In this document: positions 45,353-57,837 of the stretch, piece after piece
How positions within the stretch are numbered: position 1 is the first letter of the stretch
Layout: every line of letters starts with the position of its first letter
Origin: Leucocoprinus leucothites
Taxonomy: Eukaryota; Basidiomycota; Agaricomycetes; Agaricales; Agaricaceae
Direction of reading: 5' to 3'
Assembly: GCA_013368445.1 (NCBI GenBank)
Contig: JAACJO010000011.1
Span: forward strand, 1,364,001-1,428,000
DNA length: 64,000 nt
Translations under genes and position numbers: made by a program
The notes under the pieces: model-generated
Database searches by the model: none
What the model was told of the DNA's origin: nothing
Seen by the model: only the letters and a program-made list of their open reading frames with translations

Positions 45353-47069
45353 ATGTCATCTGCTAGGACATCGTCTGGGTTGGCGCAGACGAGACAAACC
45401 CCAAGGCCCGTATCGACTGCCTCGTCGTCGGTATCAGCCGTTACACTACCAGGACCAACACACACTCCTTCTCAGACACCCGTAATCGCGGGTTCTCTCG
45501 TAGGAGTTATTGTGTTGGTGGTATGTATAGTCACACTGATCCTGCTGAACAAGCGGCGGCGGCGACTACGCGCAGGACGTGCTACTCGACATTATCCTGA
45601 CATAACGAGCCTTCCGGACCATCATTCAAGTGCGTGATTATGCCCTTTATTAGTTTTTTTTCGTGTTGAAACTGATCTCTATTCATGACACTGTCCTACT
45701 ATCCAAAGATAAACCCCGCTCGCTCAGTGGTTACGAGGAACGACGACCACCTCCAACTCATGATTCTGCTTCGTCTGTATCGTCTCCGTCCGGGGCGGTC
45801 GAGCCGCTTGATCACGCACCCCAACATTTTCCCCATCAACCGCATGCCAGTTCATCACATTATTCACCGCGACATCACCATCGAACAGCGAGTAACTACC
45901 GCAGCAGCCTTGACCCTCCGGACCACCCACCTCCACCACCGGGGTCAGCACCCCATTACAAGTCTGGACAATCATCCTCATCTGGTGTCCGATCTCAAAT
46001 ACCTCCGTTATCACCTTCCCAGTCTCATAGCACAGCAACACCCGTTCCGTACGACCCACCCCAAACGAATGTTCCGCAGATGACTTCAGAACCATCTGTG
46101 CCTCATGGTCACGCAGATGGGGCTGTGGTTGATGTTGCGCTTGATAATAATAATTTGGTGAGTGCCAGCCCTAGCGCTATTTTTGGCAATACCAATAGTT
46201 CGGATGCGGGTGAGCGGGTGGTAAACAGACAAAGTTTGGGTGGAACTAGAGCGGGTGTACCCGCCATTGTTGTTACTCGCGATGGTGAAGGCGATGGGCG
46301 GCCAGGATCTGGAGGCGAGAGAAGCGGTAGGGGCGGGCAGGGCGGGCAAGGCGCTGGCGGAGACATTGTCGGCGAATCTTCACTTATGCCCGCAAATGGA
46401 GTTCACAGTGGGAATGGAAAGGAAGACTGGCGGAGCGGAACACCGGACATGTCTGGTGGATACAAACATACGCAAGGATTCAGGCAGGGGGGCGAAGAAG
46501 AAGACCACAGTTATGGTAGACTTGGGCAGGGGACCTCAAATTCTCATGCTTCCGCGTCTGAGTCAGAGTATTCTTATCGCGCTTCTGGGTCTGGTTATGG
46601 AAGTACCGAGGGTGCGGAATCAGGTAGCAGGACGGGAGATTCCGACAGATTAGGATTGAGGCCAGGTTATAGTGATCATGGGAGGCCAAGAACCACAAGC
46701 GACTCAACGTCGGGATCATCACTACCTTCAGAAGGTCCTCGAACGCTTATACCAGCATATCTTCAGAATTCTCTAGGACAAAATACTCAACATCGGACAT
46801 ATGATGATCGGAAAACGACGGGAAACGCCAAAAATACCCAACCACTGCCCTTTCCCCTATCCTCTGCGCGACAAGGGCAAAATCGGTCATATCTCGGACA
46901 TATACAAGCCCCAATCGCGCTTTCGCATTTGGGAGTTGGAGCCCCAACGATGGAAGACGTCGAAGACGCGCCGCCTGCGTATGAGAATGTTTGGGCTTCG
47001 GCGAGGGAAGCAGGACGACTCAGGGAAGAGAGAAGGCGGGCAGGACAGCAGGAATCACGGACGCAGTAG
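45353..47069 (+). CDS. Single-pass membrane protein with a long disordered cytosolic tail and PPxY motif
   Basis: I do not recognise a named family; the layout resembles fungal wall-stress-sensor-like or receptor-like proteins. A Ser/Thr/Pro-rich N-terminal segment (residues 1-42) is followed by a strong membrane helix, VIAGSLVGVIVLVVCIVTLI, then a stop-transfer cluster NKRRRRLRAGR. A short intron (donor GTGCGT near 45631, acceptor CAAAG near 45711) joins HHSN to KPRSLSGYEERRPPPTHDSA. The remaining ~450 residues are low complexity (Ser, Gly, His, Pro; many SYGSTEG-like runs). Near the C-terminus EDAPPAYENVW carries PPxY, the ligand of WW domains in Rsp5/NEDD4 ubiquitin ligases. A missing upstream exon is possible because there is no signal peptide. 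Confidence 0.65.
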
Positions 47070-48837
47070 TAAAGACATTGAGCTATCCCTCATGTGTTAT
47101 TGGAACGTGTTGCACCGTTTTCTCTCTTACTTTTTTCTCGGTTCTTCTAATCCTCTGGCCCCTTTGATTCCCACTTTTATTCACTGCGTCATCTTTTATC
47201 CTGCTTCAGTTTTAATATTTCTACTTTCTCTCATATTCCGTATTTGGGTAGATGTCGCGAAGGAACCAACGCACGAAATGTATGATATCAAATATCCTAG
47301 AACAGGTCGCATGGAATAGTACAACTTATATTTACAAATACTAAAATATCCCTGTCATTACTCCTACATGTACATCAACATTCTACACGCCTTTTCAATG
47401 TGTACATCATATTTTAGGCCGATCCTGGAGAATAAAACTACTTTTGAAGGAGGAAGCCCTGATCTATGACAGCTGGAGGCTATTATGCAAGACCCCGGAG
47501 TGTGGAATGTAACTCTAAAGGCACTTTTTGACCGCTTTCGGTCCCACACACAAATCAAGGCGAGGAAAAGGAAGTATCGACAGAGTATTCTGGGAGGAAG
47601 CGGAGCGTTAAAAATAGGATATCAACCCTGGATAAATATAGCTGACTTGTGTGATGGTGATATGTTTATTGAGCCTTTTTAGAAGTCTATTTGATAGACC
47701 CATATGTATAAGAAGACCACATGTCTTTAACTGAAAATCTCCGGATCCCGATTATGACACTGACAAGTTCATCATCTAACAAACAAAAATAGCAAAATGA
47801 ACAGTCCGCGTATGTAAGATCGATTGGTCAATCACTGTGTCCCTGTGAAAAGGATCACCGCCACATGCTCCAGGTTTCAGGCTGTTTTGAGTCAAGAAGG
47901 CCCCGAGGCTTAGGAGGGAGGCATTAGAACGGAAAGACCTCTGAGAGGAGTATGTATGAGCGCTCAGATGATAACGGATGATTGCGTGGGCATTAGATGA
48001 GCATAGATAATCAACGGGCCGTGGTTTTGAGTTGATGTGTAGGTGTAGAGGAGAGCTACTGCTTATTCGGGCATTGTTAAACATCAATACCAAGGTGGCG
48101 TACACGGGCCCCGTTTCCAAGCCTCCCGGAAGCGGGGCCCTCTAATTTACTGGTTGTTCTCTCCCATGTAAGGGAACTAGGCCAAGAAATGTGCCGGTCG
48201 GCCGGCTTGGATAAGGTCACGCCCACCATCAACTGTGGGTAAAATCAAGTAAAAAGGTAGCAGAATAAAAAACACCGTTGCTGAGATGAATGCGTGGAGC
48301 ATCGAGAATGTTGATTATTGGGAACAATAGGGTAGTGTGGGTGTGATAGAAGCAAAATTTCATGCGTTGTGTAAGAGAGGCTGGGGTGTGGTCGAGTGGA
48401 GTGGGGTTTTGCTGTGTTTTCGGCATGTTCCGAGGACCCAGATGCGTCGCGCGACTTTACCAAACATCCAGCCCTTCAAATGCACTCCTTTCAGTTTAGA
48501 TGTCTTCCTCGTCTTCTAGCCTTGAGAGAAAAATGCTGAAGGTAGTTGATCATATAAAAGTGAAGTTTCCCAAATTTTAAGCCTCGTTGTCCGAGGGAAA
48601 GAGCGGACAAAAAATCAAAATGGATATTCAGGCAATCTTCCGAGTCAAAAATCGCTCAGATTCCGGTGGCTCGTGCGTTTCGTGCGAGCGTGAGAATATT
48701 CCCTGTTGTTTTGGGGGTTTCAACGGGGCCTCAATTCTCGAATCCTCATTCCAGCACCCCACTTCTCTGTTCCCGCCCACCACCTTCTGCCCCAAACCTC
48801 CTCAAGACAACTCGTTTTTTATCGACTCTACTATCAA
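47070..48837. other. 1.8-kb intergenic region and histone H3 promoter
   Basis: No gene seen. The stretch 48700-48837 before the H3 ATG is pyrimidine-rich. The frame from 48587 (plus, 215 codons) only overlaps H3 exons in another register. Confidence 0.4.
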
Positions 48838-49618
48838 ATGGCCCGCACCAAGGTATGCATCCTTACTCCCTCTTCCATATTATCACTTTCTCTCCTCTTT
48901 ACATGCCGTCGTTGATGTCGTGCTCATCGTTTACCTTCTTTTACAGCAAACCGCCCGCAAGTCCACCGGAGGTTCGTATATCATCATGCCTTTTTTTGAA
49001 TTTTCTTCTGATTCTCTCTTCCTCTCACAGGCAAAGCCCCTCGTAAGCAGCTCGCAACCAAGGCTGCCAGGAAGACCGCCCAGGTATGTTTGCTCGTCGC
49101 CCAGTCATCGTTGTGATGGCGTGGTGATGTGTTGTCATGGACCCACACTTTTGCTCACACTTCCATTTTCAGACCGCCACTGGTGGTGTGAAGAAGCCTC
49201 ACAGGTTCCGCCCTGGAACTGTCGCTCTTCGTGAAATCCGAAGGTATCAGAAGTCGACTGAGCTCCTCATTCGCAAGCTCCCTTTCCAGAGGCTTGTCCG
49301 TGAGATCGCTCAAGATTTCAAGGTATGCTCCTATTCCACTGTTAACATTTATGACTCCATTACTGACTCATGCTGTGTCTTCCAGACTGATCTTCGCTTC
49401 CAATCTTCTGCCGTCATGGCTCTTCAGGAAGCTGCTGAGGCTTACCTCGTCTCTCTCTTCGAAGATACCAACTTGGCTGCTATTCACGCTAAGCGTGTGA
49501 CTATGTGCGTACACTTCCCTTTCGTTGTTCGAGTATAGTTTACTCATCGTCGTCGCTTTTTTTTAGTCAACCCAAGGATCTCGCCCTCGCTAGGCGTCTC
49601 CGCGGCGAGAGGTCTTAA
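48838..49618 (+). CDS. Histone H3
   Basis: Core nucleosomal histone. Exons read: [71 protein letters not shown] to [61 protein letters not shown], stop at 49618. Five introns interrupt this very conserved protein. All modified tail lysines (4, 9, 14, 18, 23, 27) are present. Between K27 and GGVKK the sequence is TAQTAT, one residue longer than the usual (S/T)APAT, so the K36-equivalent is residue 37 of the mature chain. The join CAG / ACC at this point uses consensus splice sites. Confidence 0.95.
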
Positions 49619-52523
49619 ACCATTTAACATGTTGTACAACACGCCTCGTGCATTAGACCACATGTCCACCGGATGTTTACACGTTGACGGTCATTCTTAT
49701 TCAGCTTTTGCCTTATGTCGTCTTTCGTCCTATCTCTTATATAGTTTTCCCATGTACATTGTATGATCTAATATTGCTTGTCTCCGGCGTGGTTGCTTGA
49801 CCTTAAGTGCCACCTTGACTGGTGATAACTTGCATTGGCTTTGGGGCATGCGAGTTATTCTTTGGGCCTATGAAAGTTACCCCACTGCTATCAATTTGTG
49901 TGTAATTGAGGCTGGGTCCGATATTTTACATCTTTTGTCTATTGCCAATAGAGGTCACTAGATTGTGACTACCCAATATGATAGGTTTATGTGATCACGG
50001 TAATCGGTAACCGGGACTGCGTGGGTTGAAATAACCACCAGAAAGTACACGGCACGAATCAGATCTTGGATGCAAGCCGCTTGTATAAGGTGGGAGCTAC
50101 TTCAGCACACGCTGCGGATGAGAAGCTGTCGAGAAAGTAATGAACGAGAATATGAATTGCAAGTATAGAAAGTCATCAAGCGGTCTTCATAAATAGAATA
50201 TTAAATCGGCTGCTGTAAACTTGGTGGAATTTAATCGTGGCCTACTTTACTACCACCACCACGATCCGCAGCAGTTAACTCAATGCACAACGTATGGGTA
50301 TCGTTTATCCAGCCTACGATCTTACGAGCGATAAGGGGTACTTGAAAGGCAAGTAGGAACACAGGTTCTAGGGTAAAGCTTTTCCATTTCTAGGCCTCCA
50401 GCTCCGTCTTCCGCACTGCGGAGGAAAGCGGTGACTGTCAAAATCGCAGCAGGTGGAAGATGTTGGACTATTTGGGAGTGACAAAGTCATGGGGCAGTGT
50501 GAGCCTGGCATGGACGAGGAAGTGATTCTCTGTCTGAAGAGCATTTGATATTATACTCGGACAGTGTGCAAACCCATAACAACAGCCAAGACTAGAGGGT
50601 AACCGGTGCTTTCAGGCCAGAGGGAAACATCAAGTCGAACAGCAGACTGTTACTGATGAATCATAATGATTCATTGTGATCTGCAGAGTACCAAATCGAC
50701 TGATTCGTCGTTCCCAACATTCACATCGGCAAAGTCCAATTTAGAGATATATCATAGGCTAGATCACAGCGCAACGATTGTGGCATCATACAAGGACCTC
50801 CGTATACATTTCAAACCAAAACAGTTCGAGATGAACGGAAGCAGCCGAGCTGAAGTGCGCAAGCATCCGGACCGAGGACTAGAAAGACACGAGGCTCTGG
50901 GAGGATAAGCACTATCTAGTTGGCGCGAACTGAAATCTTTGTGATGAAAGTAGTATCCGCCACTTCGATTCCCGGGAAGTCACGATCTGCAAGATATGCG
51001 TCGCAGCACTATGAAGCGCAGCTAGCGTGGAAACCAAGGAGATGATGCATACACCAAGACAAAGTTGCGCAGGTCCGAGTCCGGCTGTTGGTGAGAATAG
51101 GCACGGAGAGAGAGAGATACAGATGAGTCGGGAAAAATGATGATCCTGGCCGCTTGAGAATGAGTGTTCGAGTTTGACGGCAATGGGAGATATGTCCCGG
51201 TAAAAGACACGTTCTCATCAAGGCACCGCCTTGGTACAATATCATGTTCGGTAGATGAACACACATGATCATGATGAACAGAGCAAAGTCTTGTAGGAGC
51301 TAGGGAGGGAACAAGTCTGCTGGGTTCTGGAGTGAAAGCGGTTGACGATCACTTACCGAATCCTGGGCTTCGCTTGTTTGATTCCATGAGCACTCGCATG
51401 ACGAGGGTGATTGGATCCTTACTCGCTTGACTTGGGGCTCGGAATTGTGCCGACTAGGGAGCAGTGGATCTGAGCTCGATCACGAACAACCTCAGGCCTC
51501 ATGGGAACACGAGGTATGTCGCTACAGTGGTAAACTATCGCGCGAAAGAGCGATTTGTTTTCAAGTAGTATGTCGTGTGATGGGTGGGTAAGAGTTTGGA
51601 CCGCAGCGTAATTGGTACTATCTCTTGCATTTGGAATCAGAGGGTAGATCCGCAAGATATGTCGACATGTAGATGATTGTTTGCATTACAAAGAATAATT
51701 CTAGCTGACGAGACCCGAGCGCAAGCGTACGATGTCATCGCTGTGTAAACGCTAGGCGGAGCGTAGGTCATCAGCGACGGGGGAGATTTGATTGATAGTA
51801 TTGAAGGCCCCCTGAAAGGACCTCGAAACAGATTAGGCCTATAAGATACGCATACTACGGGCCTTATACGTGTCAGACAGCGATAAAGAGTGGTGTCGTC
51901 CTGACAGTCTTTGTGATAGACAAGATACGTGGCTTGCAAGTTATACCAGGGATGATGGTGGCCAAATTCGCCGTTGTTCAAGGGTAATACGGGCTCCATC
52001 TTGGTGAGTCGGTCACTGATACTAGTACACCAGGTTCAAAATGACAGATGAGGAAGGGGCTCAACGGAGGATACAACTTGTAAGAGACAAAGTTGATGTT
52101 TTTGTTGAACAAGATCAATTTGCGCTCCGACCCTGACAGGTTCACAACGTGATGTCATATCAACACGGATTTTGATGCCAATTGATTCAAGCAGTGCGTG
52201 TTTCAGAAACCTAAATATTGTGCATGGAGGCAAAGGAGTGTAGAATATCTCGAGAATGTTCTTATTCTTCAAAAGAAGGTGCTTCAGAGCACCATTATAT
52301 GTGTCAAATTGAGCGATGTAATGCACTACAAGTCCTACTCAGGGTAGAATCTGGTCTCTATCATACTGTAGTTAGGTTGTTGTGATTAAAGTCCATACAT
52401 AAATAGTCGGTGTACGTGTACGCACTCACGACTTAAGTCGTGTTATAGAAAAGTGACAGACACTTGAAACCCAAATGTCAAATATCCTGCCAAAACCTAG
52501 AAATCTGGATCTCAACACGGCCT
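49619..52523. other. 2.9-kb intergenic region
   Basis: The largest gene-free stretch. Several frames of 75-120 codons (50666-50908, 51637-51999, 52036-52326) lack splice context and family features. I see no tRNA fold or terminal repeats. It could be decayed transposon DNA, but nothing specific supports that. Confidence 0.4.
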
Positions 52524-52910
52524 TTACTTTGCTTGATCTGTCGGAGGCTTGCAGAAAACACAGGAGCGTCTCAACAGTCTAAGGTCTTCATCATCCTCGT
52601 CTCCATCAGCTATTCGCAGGAAAGCCGTTTGGCAACGTATACAGTTACTAGGGAGGGCTGCAACGGACGAGGAAGTCGATGTCGATGTTGATGAAGTACC
52701 GTCATCAACGTTTACTATGGTAGTAGGCGTTGGACTAGTTACATCTATTCCAGACAAAGGTGAGTTCATGCAGCTGTGTGATAGAGAAAAATTGGGCACA
52801 CCTGACTGTATACTGTTAACTATGTTGGCCCGGGGAATGCTCGGAGCGGCGAGGACCATGCATATCAGGTAGAATAAGGCAGCCAGAGACGCTATTCGGG
52901 ATGCGGTCAT
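52524..52910 (-). CDS. Small secreted protein with acidic segment, copy B
   Basis: The ATG at 52910 starts a signal peptide (MTASRIASLAALFYLICMVL, then AAPSIPR). The whole frame to 52524 is open, but a consensus intron (52745-52813, GTATAC...AATAG, 69 nt) divides it. Both spliced and retained forms stay in frame. The spliced form reads NNVTSPTPTTIVNVDDGTSS, then a Ser/Thr run, CIRCQTAFLRIADGDEDDED and RSCVFCKPP. Two CxxC pairs near the C-terminus could bind metal or form disulfides. The retained form adds a fifth Cys. The FLR plus acidic run, the Ser/Thr middle and the position downstream of a 7-TM gene resemble the 22568-22917 gene. A TATATATATATA run lies about 70 bp upstream. Function unknown. 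Confidence 0.65.
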   Translation of the reverse strand: MTASRIASLAALFYLICMVLAAPSIPRANIVNSIQSGVPNFSLSHSCMNSPLSGIDVTSPTPTTIVNVDDGTSSTSTSTSSSVAALPSNCIRCQTAFLRIADGDEDDEDLRLLRRSCVFCKPPTDQAK

Positions 52911-53667
52911 TGTAGAGTATAGTTAAAGGTGTGGTGTGCTCAGCTTGAGTGTGTCTTAACAGTTTCAACGCGGGCTTATATATATATACAGGCGATCATA
53001 CTTTACCAGGAACATAATAGCCGTAAGAGCATCGAGTCGAAGCCTCTCAACATCATCTCAGATCTGGATAAATGCTGCCCTCCCCTTAACAGTGCCTCAC
53101 CCAAAAAGGTACTTAGAGCTGTTGCGTCCTGACAATCAGGACTAGTGTGTTTAAGCGTCTTTTACCCTTTTAAGCCCAGGGCCGGTCCTGATAACATCTA
53201 GACATTTCTTACTTTCCCAGGTATCCCGTAGCAAGTCACATATCAGGCATACTGATTGGCATAGCGCTATTACTATGCATGATCTCAATCACGTCGTCAG
53301 ACCATGGTAGCTGTATCAGTGTTCTAGACTTTGACGTTCGGTTTGTAGTTTGGAGACGCATATCCGACCATTCCCCCTCTCCAGGTTGGACTCCCTGGAA
53401 TAGATTGCTAGTAAAATTGGTCAAAATTGATCCATTTAAGGCTGATGGTATCGACGTGAGTAGAAGATATACCAGACGGAACTTAGCTTGGTTACTCTTT
53501 AATAGAAAGCATGAGTGTAATTATCTATAATGGCTTTCAGACATAAGTACCATCATTCCAATCTATCTTCAACCTGCTGGCCACAAAATTCTAGATCCGA
53601 GGGCCATAAACAAACTTGATTGTTATTGGGTTTCAGTGTACATATTAGATCATTTGCCAGCTGATCA
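52911..53667. other. Spacer in the small secreted / 7-TM module B
   Basis: 757 bp between two minus-strand genes, close to the 822 bp in module A. It includes a TA-rich TATA-like run near 52978-52991. No gene seen. Confidence 0.4.
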
Positions 53668-54844
53668 TCAAACGTTATTCAAGCTACTCTTTTTGCTACT
53701 ATCATCCCTTTCCCATGCACCCTCTCGACCATTTAGTGGCGACCTAGAAAGTCCATTTAGTGTGCTTATGGCCTCTGATACCTTCCTTCTGTCCCAGGCT
53801 TTTCCGCTAGCCATCCTGAAAATGATCAGTTGCGGACATATGCACTTGTAAATGAAATTAGCTCTAGAAAACACTGCTGTAATCACTTATGAATACTCAC
53901 GGTCAATTTAGACCACACCTGACCAAACGCAATAGCTATCTGGCTCTCGGACGCATAAGGAACCAAGTACATGATTCCAAAGAAGCTGTACAGTGCCGCA
54001 GACTCGACCAAGAGAGAGGTTAAGCCAGAGTAAAACTTCAAAATATGGCGATTCTCCGGAGTTCTGCTCAGACCACCATAGAGGTGGACGAGGCGGGTGC
54101 ATATCAAGATAGTGATGACGACATTGAGTCCAACGGTGATCGAATAGTATGAAGTACCGAAACTGATGCTTTGACCACGAAAGAAATTCCCGTCTGGCTT
54201 TCCAGCATTAACTAGCTGGATGATCGCCAAAGCTAGCCAGTTCAGCTATGAGAATCAAGGTGCTCAACGTAGGTGCAATGGATAACTGACCAAAAGCGGC
54301 TAGGTATGCGAGGGCCGGTATTATAACAACGGAAAGCTTGGATTCCCAGATTATAAAAAGACGATAGAGCTATCCAACGCGGTGTCACCTCTGCCACTCT
54401 ACAGTCCGAGAAATGCTTGGAAGACATACCAGCAACGCATCACCCATAAAAATCAAGGCCACTGCGGAAGTGGAACTCAAAGTTTGATACCAGACAGAGG
54501 CTTGGGTCGCGATGAATGTTGACACTCCTCCCGTTGGCCCCCTTGCCTCAATCCACATAATCTCACCCCACACGGCGTTACAAGAGACGTTGATCGTGAG
54601 CAGAATCAGGCCCATAGTACAAAATGCGGCATAAAACCGGCGGGCCTGAGTACTCCCAGCTTTGGGCTTTCGGAGTTTTCGAATGATCATGAAGTAAAGG
54701 GCGAGTTCAAGGCCTGGATATTATCACGTCAGTGCTGCGCTTGTGGGGTATCTCGTTCATATCAACATCACCATAGAGTATTCCTCCCATGAAACTGCCG
54801 ATATAGTACCCATGTTCAAATACTCTCGTTGGGTTTTTGGCCAT
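53668..54844 (-). CDS. Seven-transmembrane protein, basidiomycete family, copy B
   Basis: Paralog of the 23740-25142 gene. The ATG at 54844 gives MAKNPTRVFEHGYYIGSFMG then GILYG. Later exons: LELALYFMIIRKLRKPKAGS, CNAVWGEIMWIEARGPTGGV, SVWYQTLSSTSAVALIFMG with DALL, LFIIWESKLSVVIIPALAYL, LAIIQLVNAGKPDGNFFRGQ, LVESAALYSFFGIMYLVPYA, FGQVWSKLTV and CICPQLIIFRMASGKAWDRR, ending SSKKSSLNNV at 53668. The same intron positions and the WGEIMW, WYQTLS, IFMGDALL and GKPxGNFF motifs are shared with copy A. The cytosolic tail is shorter (about 55 against 95 residues) and diverged, with an acidic/basic mix. Function unknown; sensory or transport roles are both possible. Confidence 0.8.
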
Positions 54845-55525
54845 GGTGGGGTGGATGTGAACGACAAGCGAGGCTGTTAGGAGGGAGCTGGTGGGATATT
54901 AAATAGCCTATATAGAACGAAAGTAGTATATGAAGAAAAAATATATCCTCGCGCTATATTTGTTTCGTCAGAACATCAGATGAAAATCGTCATATTCGTA
55001 TCGTAAGCTAACGAACCTAATGCACAAAACGAGGTGGACGAGGCGTTCCTCCAATAAAATTTGAGGTTTATTTTGCCTCGATGCAACACATGGGTGTCAA
55101 GGGTGATTAATCTCAGGGCTGGGTAGCTAAACTGGGCGTTTAAAATCTTCTTAAGACTTCTATCAATTCCGAGAGATACATCAGAGCCACAGCTTGAGCG
55201 TCTCACCTTCAGTTATACTGCCCAATGGGATACTTGCCGCTGAGTGACAATCAGTTCTCAAATGAGATGATCAACTGGTCATTGGTTATCGAAGTCGGCG
55301 GCTTAATTCTCACAGAGGTGCGCAGGATCTCAAAAAGCACTGCTCTGATTTCTCATGATCCGCCAAACACTGATCAAATGGAACGTCGGCGGTGAAGTGG
55401 TCTTAGATTCATGTCAATGACCCATCTCTACCGAGGATATTCGAATGTCGGATAGAATCACAATCTCTTCGACCAGAGATATCAAGAAGTTCAAGGTGAA
55501 AAGAGCAAAACAATCCACGGTCTGA
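54845..55525. other. Intergenic region between 7-TM B and GH28 B
   Basis: Holds the upstream region of the 7-TM gene and the 3' flank of GH28 B. No gene seen. Confidence 0.4.
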
Positions 55526-57837
55526 TCACAACCCTCCGCGAGTACGAATGAAGGCTCCATCCCAACACTTGAAACCAACATCGTTTTCGACCTAGAACGC
55601 TAGTCTCACTATCGACTCTTTTTGAATCAGTCGAAGGAATACTGACTGTTTCGGGATCACACATGACGTCAACAGGCGCGCCAGTTTGAGTCCTCGCGAA
55701 TATATTTTCTGCGCGGATATTCGATGCTGAGAGGGCATAAGTCAAGCTGAGTGCTCTTCCGCGGGGCCAGGACTTACCGGTCTTAGGGTAGAGGTCAAGT
55801 ATGGCAACTTCTTTCCCGGTTGCATTTGCGACGAAATACCTTAGCGAAGTTAAGTGCTGATTACGTGATGGGGCGAGGCTTTAAGCCTACCAGCAGGGAT
55901 CGGTGACACATGAGCCTTCAACATACGAAGTGCTATCCGACGTCAGTTTCTTTACACTTTTGGACCTAATTGAAGGTTCTCACTCTCGGATATCACCCAC
56001 AAAATTCTCGAATGAGAAGTCTTCGATATGTGTGTTGTTCAAATTGGTAGAATTGGGTTGAGGTCCTGTCTAACAGAATATAAGGTAGTGATTGAAACAT
56101 AGTCGAGGGGATACAAACATTCTGGTCCCAATAACTGAAAGCTAATGGTCAGGCCATGATTCGCTTTCTATATTGGACACATAAGAAGATCTCACTTTTG
56201 TGTGACGTAGATCTGTGAAAGAGCAGATTCAGCCCCAGGTGCATGATGCGACTACAGAGGACATACTGGGAAAGGCACGTCATGGAATGCGATGTTCTTC
56301 CAAGTAATACTGAACCCGAGTTAAATGAAAAGGTCTATCCCATAATTAAATGACAACATACTTCCGCGCCAAGCCATTCCCGCCTGTCCAACTCTTGAAA
56401 CGTGCACCATAAAGTGTACTAACCTGAGGTTATAATTCTGGGTGAATGCAAATAGGTGCAAGGTGAGACGTTATTTACCATAACGACATTCTCGATCCTA
56501 TTGGTTTGAGTTAGCCAAGAGTCTCAAGCACATCAGTCATTCGTTGGGTACTCACAAAACATTCTGAACGTCCGCAACCTGACCGCCTTTTCCTAGTGAG
56601 CCCACCGAAAGACCATGACCACCTTCACAATATGAGTCCCTTGGCGGAGGTCAGACTGAGAAAAGGTTGAGTGGAGACTACTGACTTGAAAACAATATTC
56701 TTGGCACCGTTTCCAACAGTAAGACAATCATCTCCATTTTGAACGACATTCTTTTCGAAAAGCATGTTCGTGCCACCAGCGGAGAATCCTTCACGACATG
56801 AGTCCAAACATATCATAGAACTAGGTATTAGCCCTACCATCACTACAGAAATTGAAATCAGCATCGACGGTCCAAGGGACGCAAGAGACGAGAGATGAGT
56901 GCGCACGTATTAAATGGAAACGACTATAGAATAGTAAATTAGTGAGTGTTGTAGCGGATCGTATATCTAAAAAGGCGGAGGGTGAAACTCACGTCACTGT
57001 CCGAGACGGCATGTATACGGTTGTTGAAAGCGTGCAGGTTCACTGAACCACTGGTGGCGAAGTTCCAGGCCACAGGCTGTAGGAATTCCGTCGGTTTCTC
57101 TGAGGCAATACTGAAATATCTCAAGTACCTTCCATATCTTCATGTCTCGAATCACGCCATTCGTGATTTTACTAAACGCAACTCCGTGTGGACGGTTGGC
57201 GAGTCCCGCAGTTCCTCTGGCAGCGTCCCACCACTATAATTACGTTTGTTTAATTGTTATTTAGAAGGCATTCTGATAATGACACGTACCGCTTGCCCGT
57301 GTCCATCAATCCAGCCCCACCGAGGGTCCGTTGAACCACGTAGGGTAACGTTATTCCCTCCGCTGAAGGTAAACCTGGTTGGGAGTGAGGGAGAAGGAAA
57401 GTTCTTAATAAAAGATGAACAAACCAGGCTCCTGGGAAGCTCTAATTTCGAACATCCATTAAGACTGAGAGGGGAAGCTGGTAGGTTCAGACAGACGACG
57501 TACAGATGAACCGACAATCGCTGTTTCCTATTCAGCTGCGAAGCTCTCCTCAAGAGTATATTAACGTACCTTGAACGGTTGGAACATCCTCAGGGTATGT
57601 CAAGTTTCCTTCAATAGCTATCTCGACATTGTTCAACACAGGGAACTTGATCGGGGTAAAAATGTTGTACGTGACTCCCTTCTTGAAAACAATGCTCGAG
57701 TTCGCGGCGAGGCCAGGCAAAGCTTCAACCAAAGCAGGAGTATCGTCTTGGCCCTGGGAGTGCGGAACAACAAATGTGTTCCAACCAAGGGCGGTAGATA
57801 TGCAAGCTGTCGTCACGAAGACCTGAGAGAAGCGCAT
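55526..57837 (-). CDS. GH28 polygalacturonase-like enzyme, copy B
   Basis: Inverted paralog of the 33674-35986 gene. The start at 57837 (signal peptide MRFSQVFVTTACISTALG) was chosen by alignment with copy A and the TATA box 51 bp upstream; a longer frame begins further 5' but has no signal peptide. Exons: WNTFVVPHSQGQDDTPALVE; FTFSGGNNVTLRGSTDPRWG; VAFSKITNGVIRDMKIWK; SGSVNLHAFNNRIHAVSDSD; a 17-nt exon SFPFNT (56907-56923); a 5-nt micro-exon (56838-56842) giving the Asp of NTDG; GFSAGGTNMLFEKNVVQNGD DCLTV; YCEGGHGLSVGSLGKGG; YGARFKSWTGGNG; ASNIRAENIFARTQTGAPVD; and NDVGFKCWDGAFIRTRGGL, stop at 55526. All active-site motifs are intact. The C-terminus is four or five residues shorter than copy A and diverged. 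Confidence 0.85.

Noticed and set aside
48587..49234. 215-codon plus-strand frame
   Set aside because: It is the wrong register across histone H3 exons and introns.
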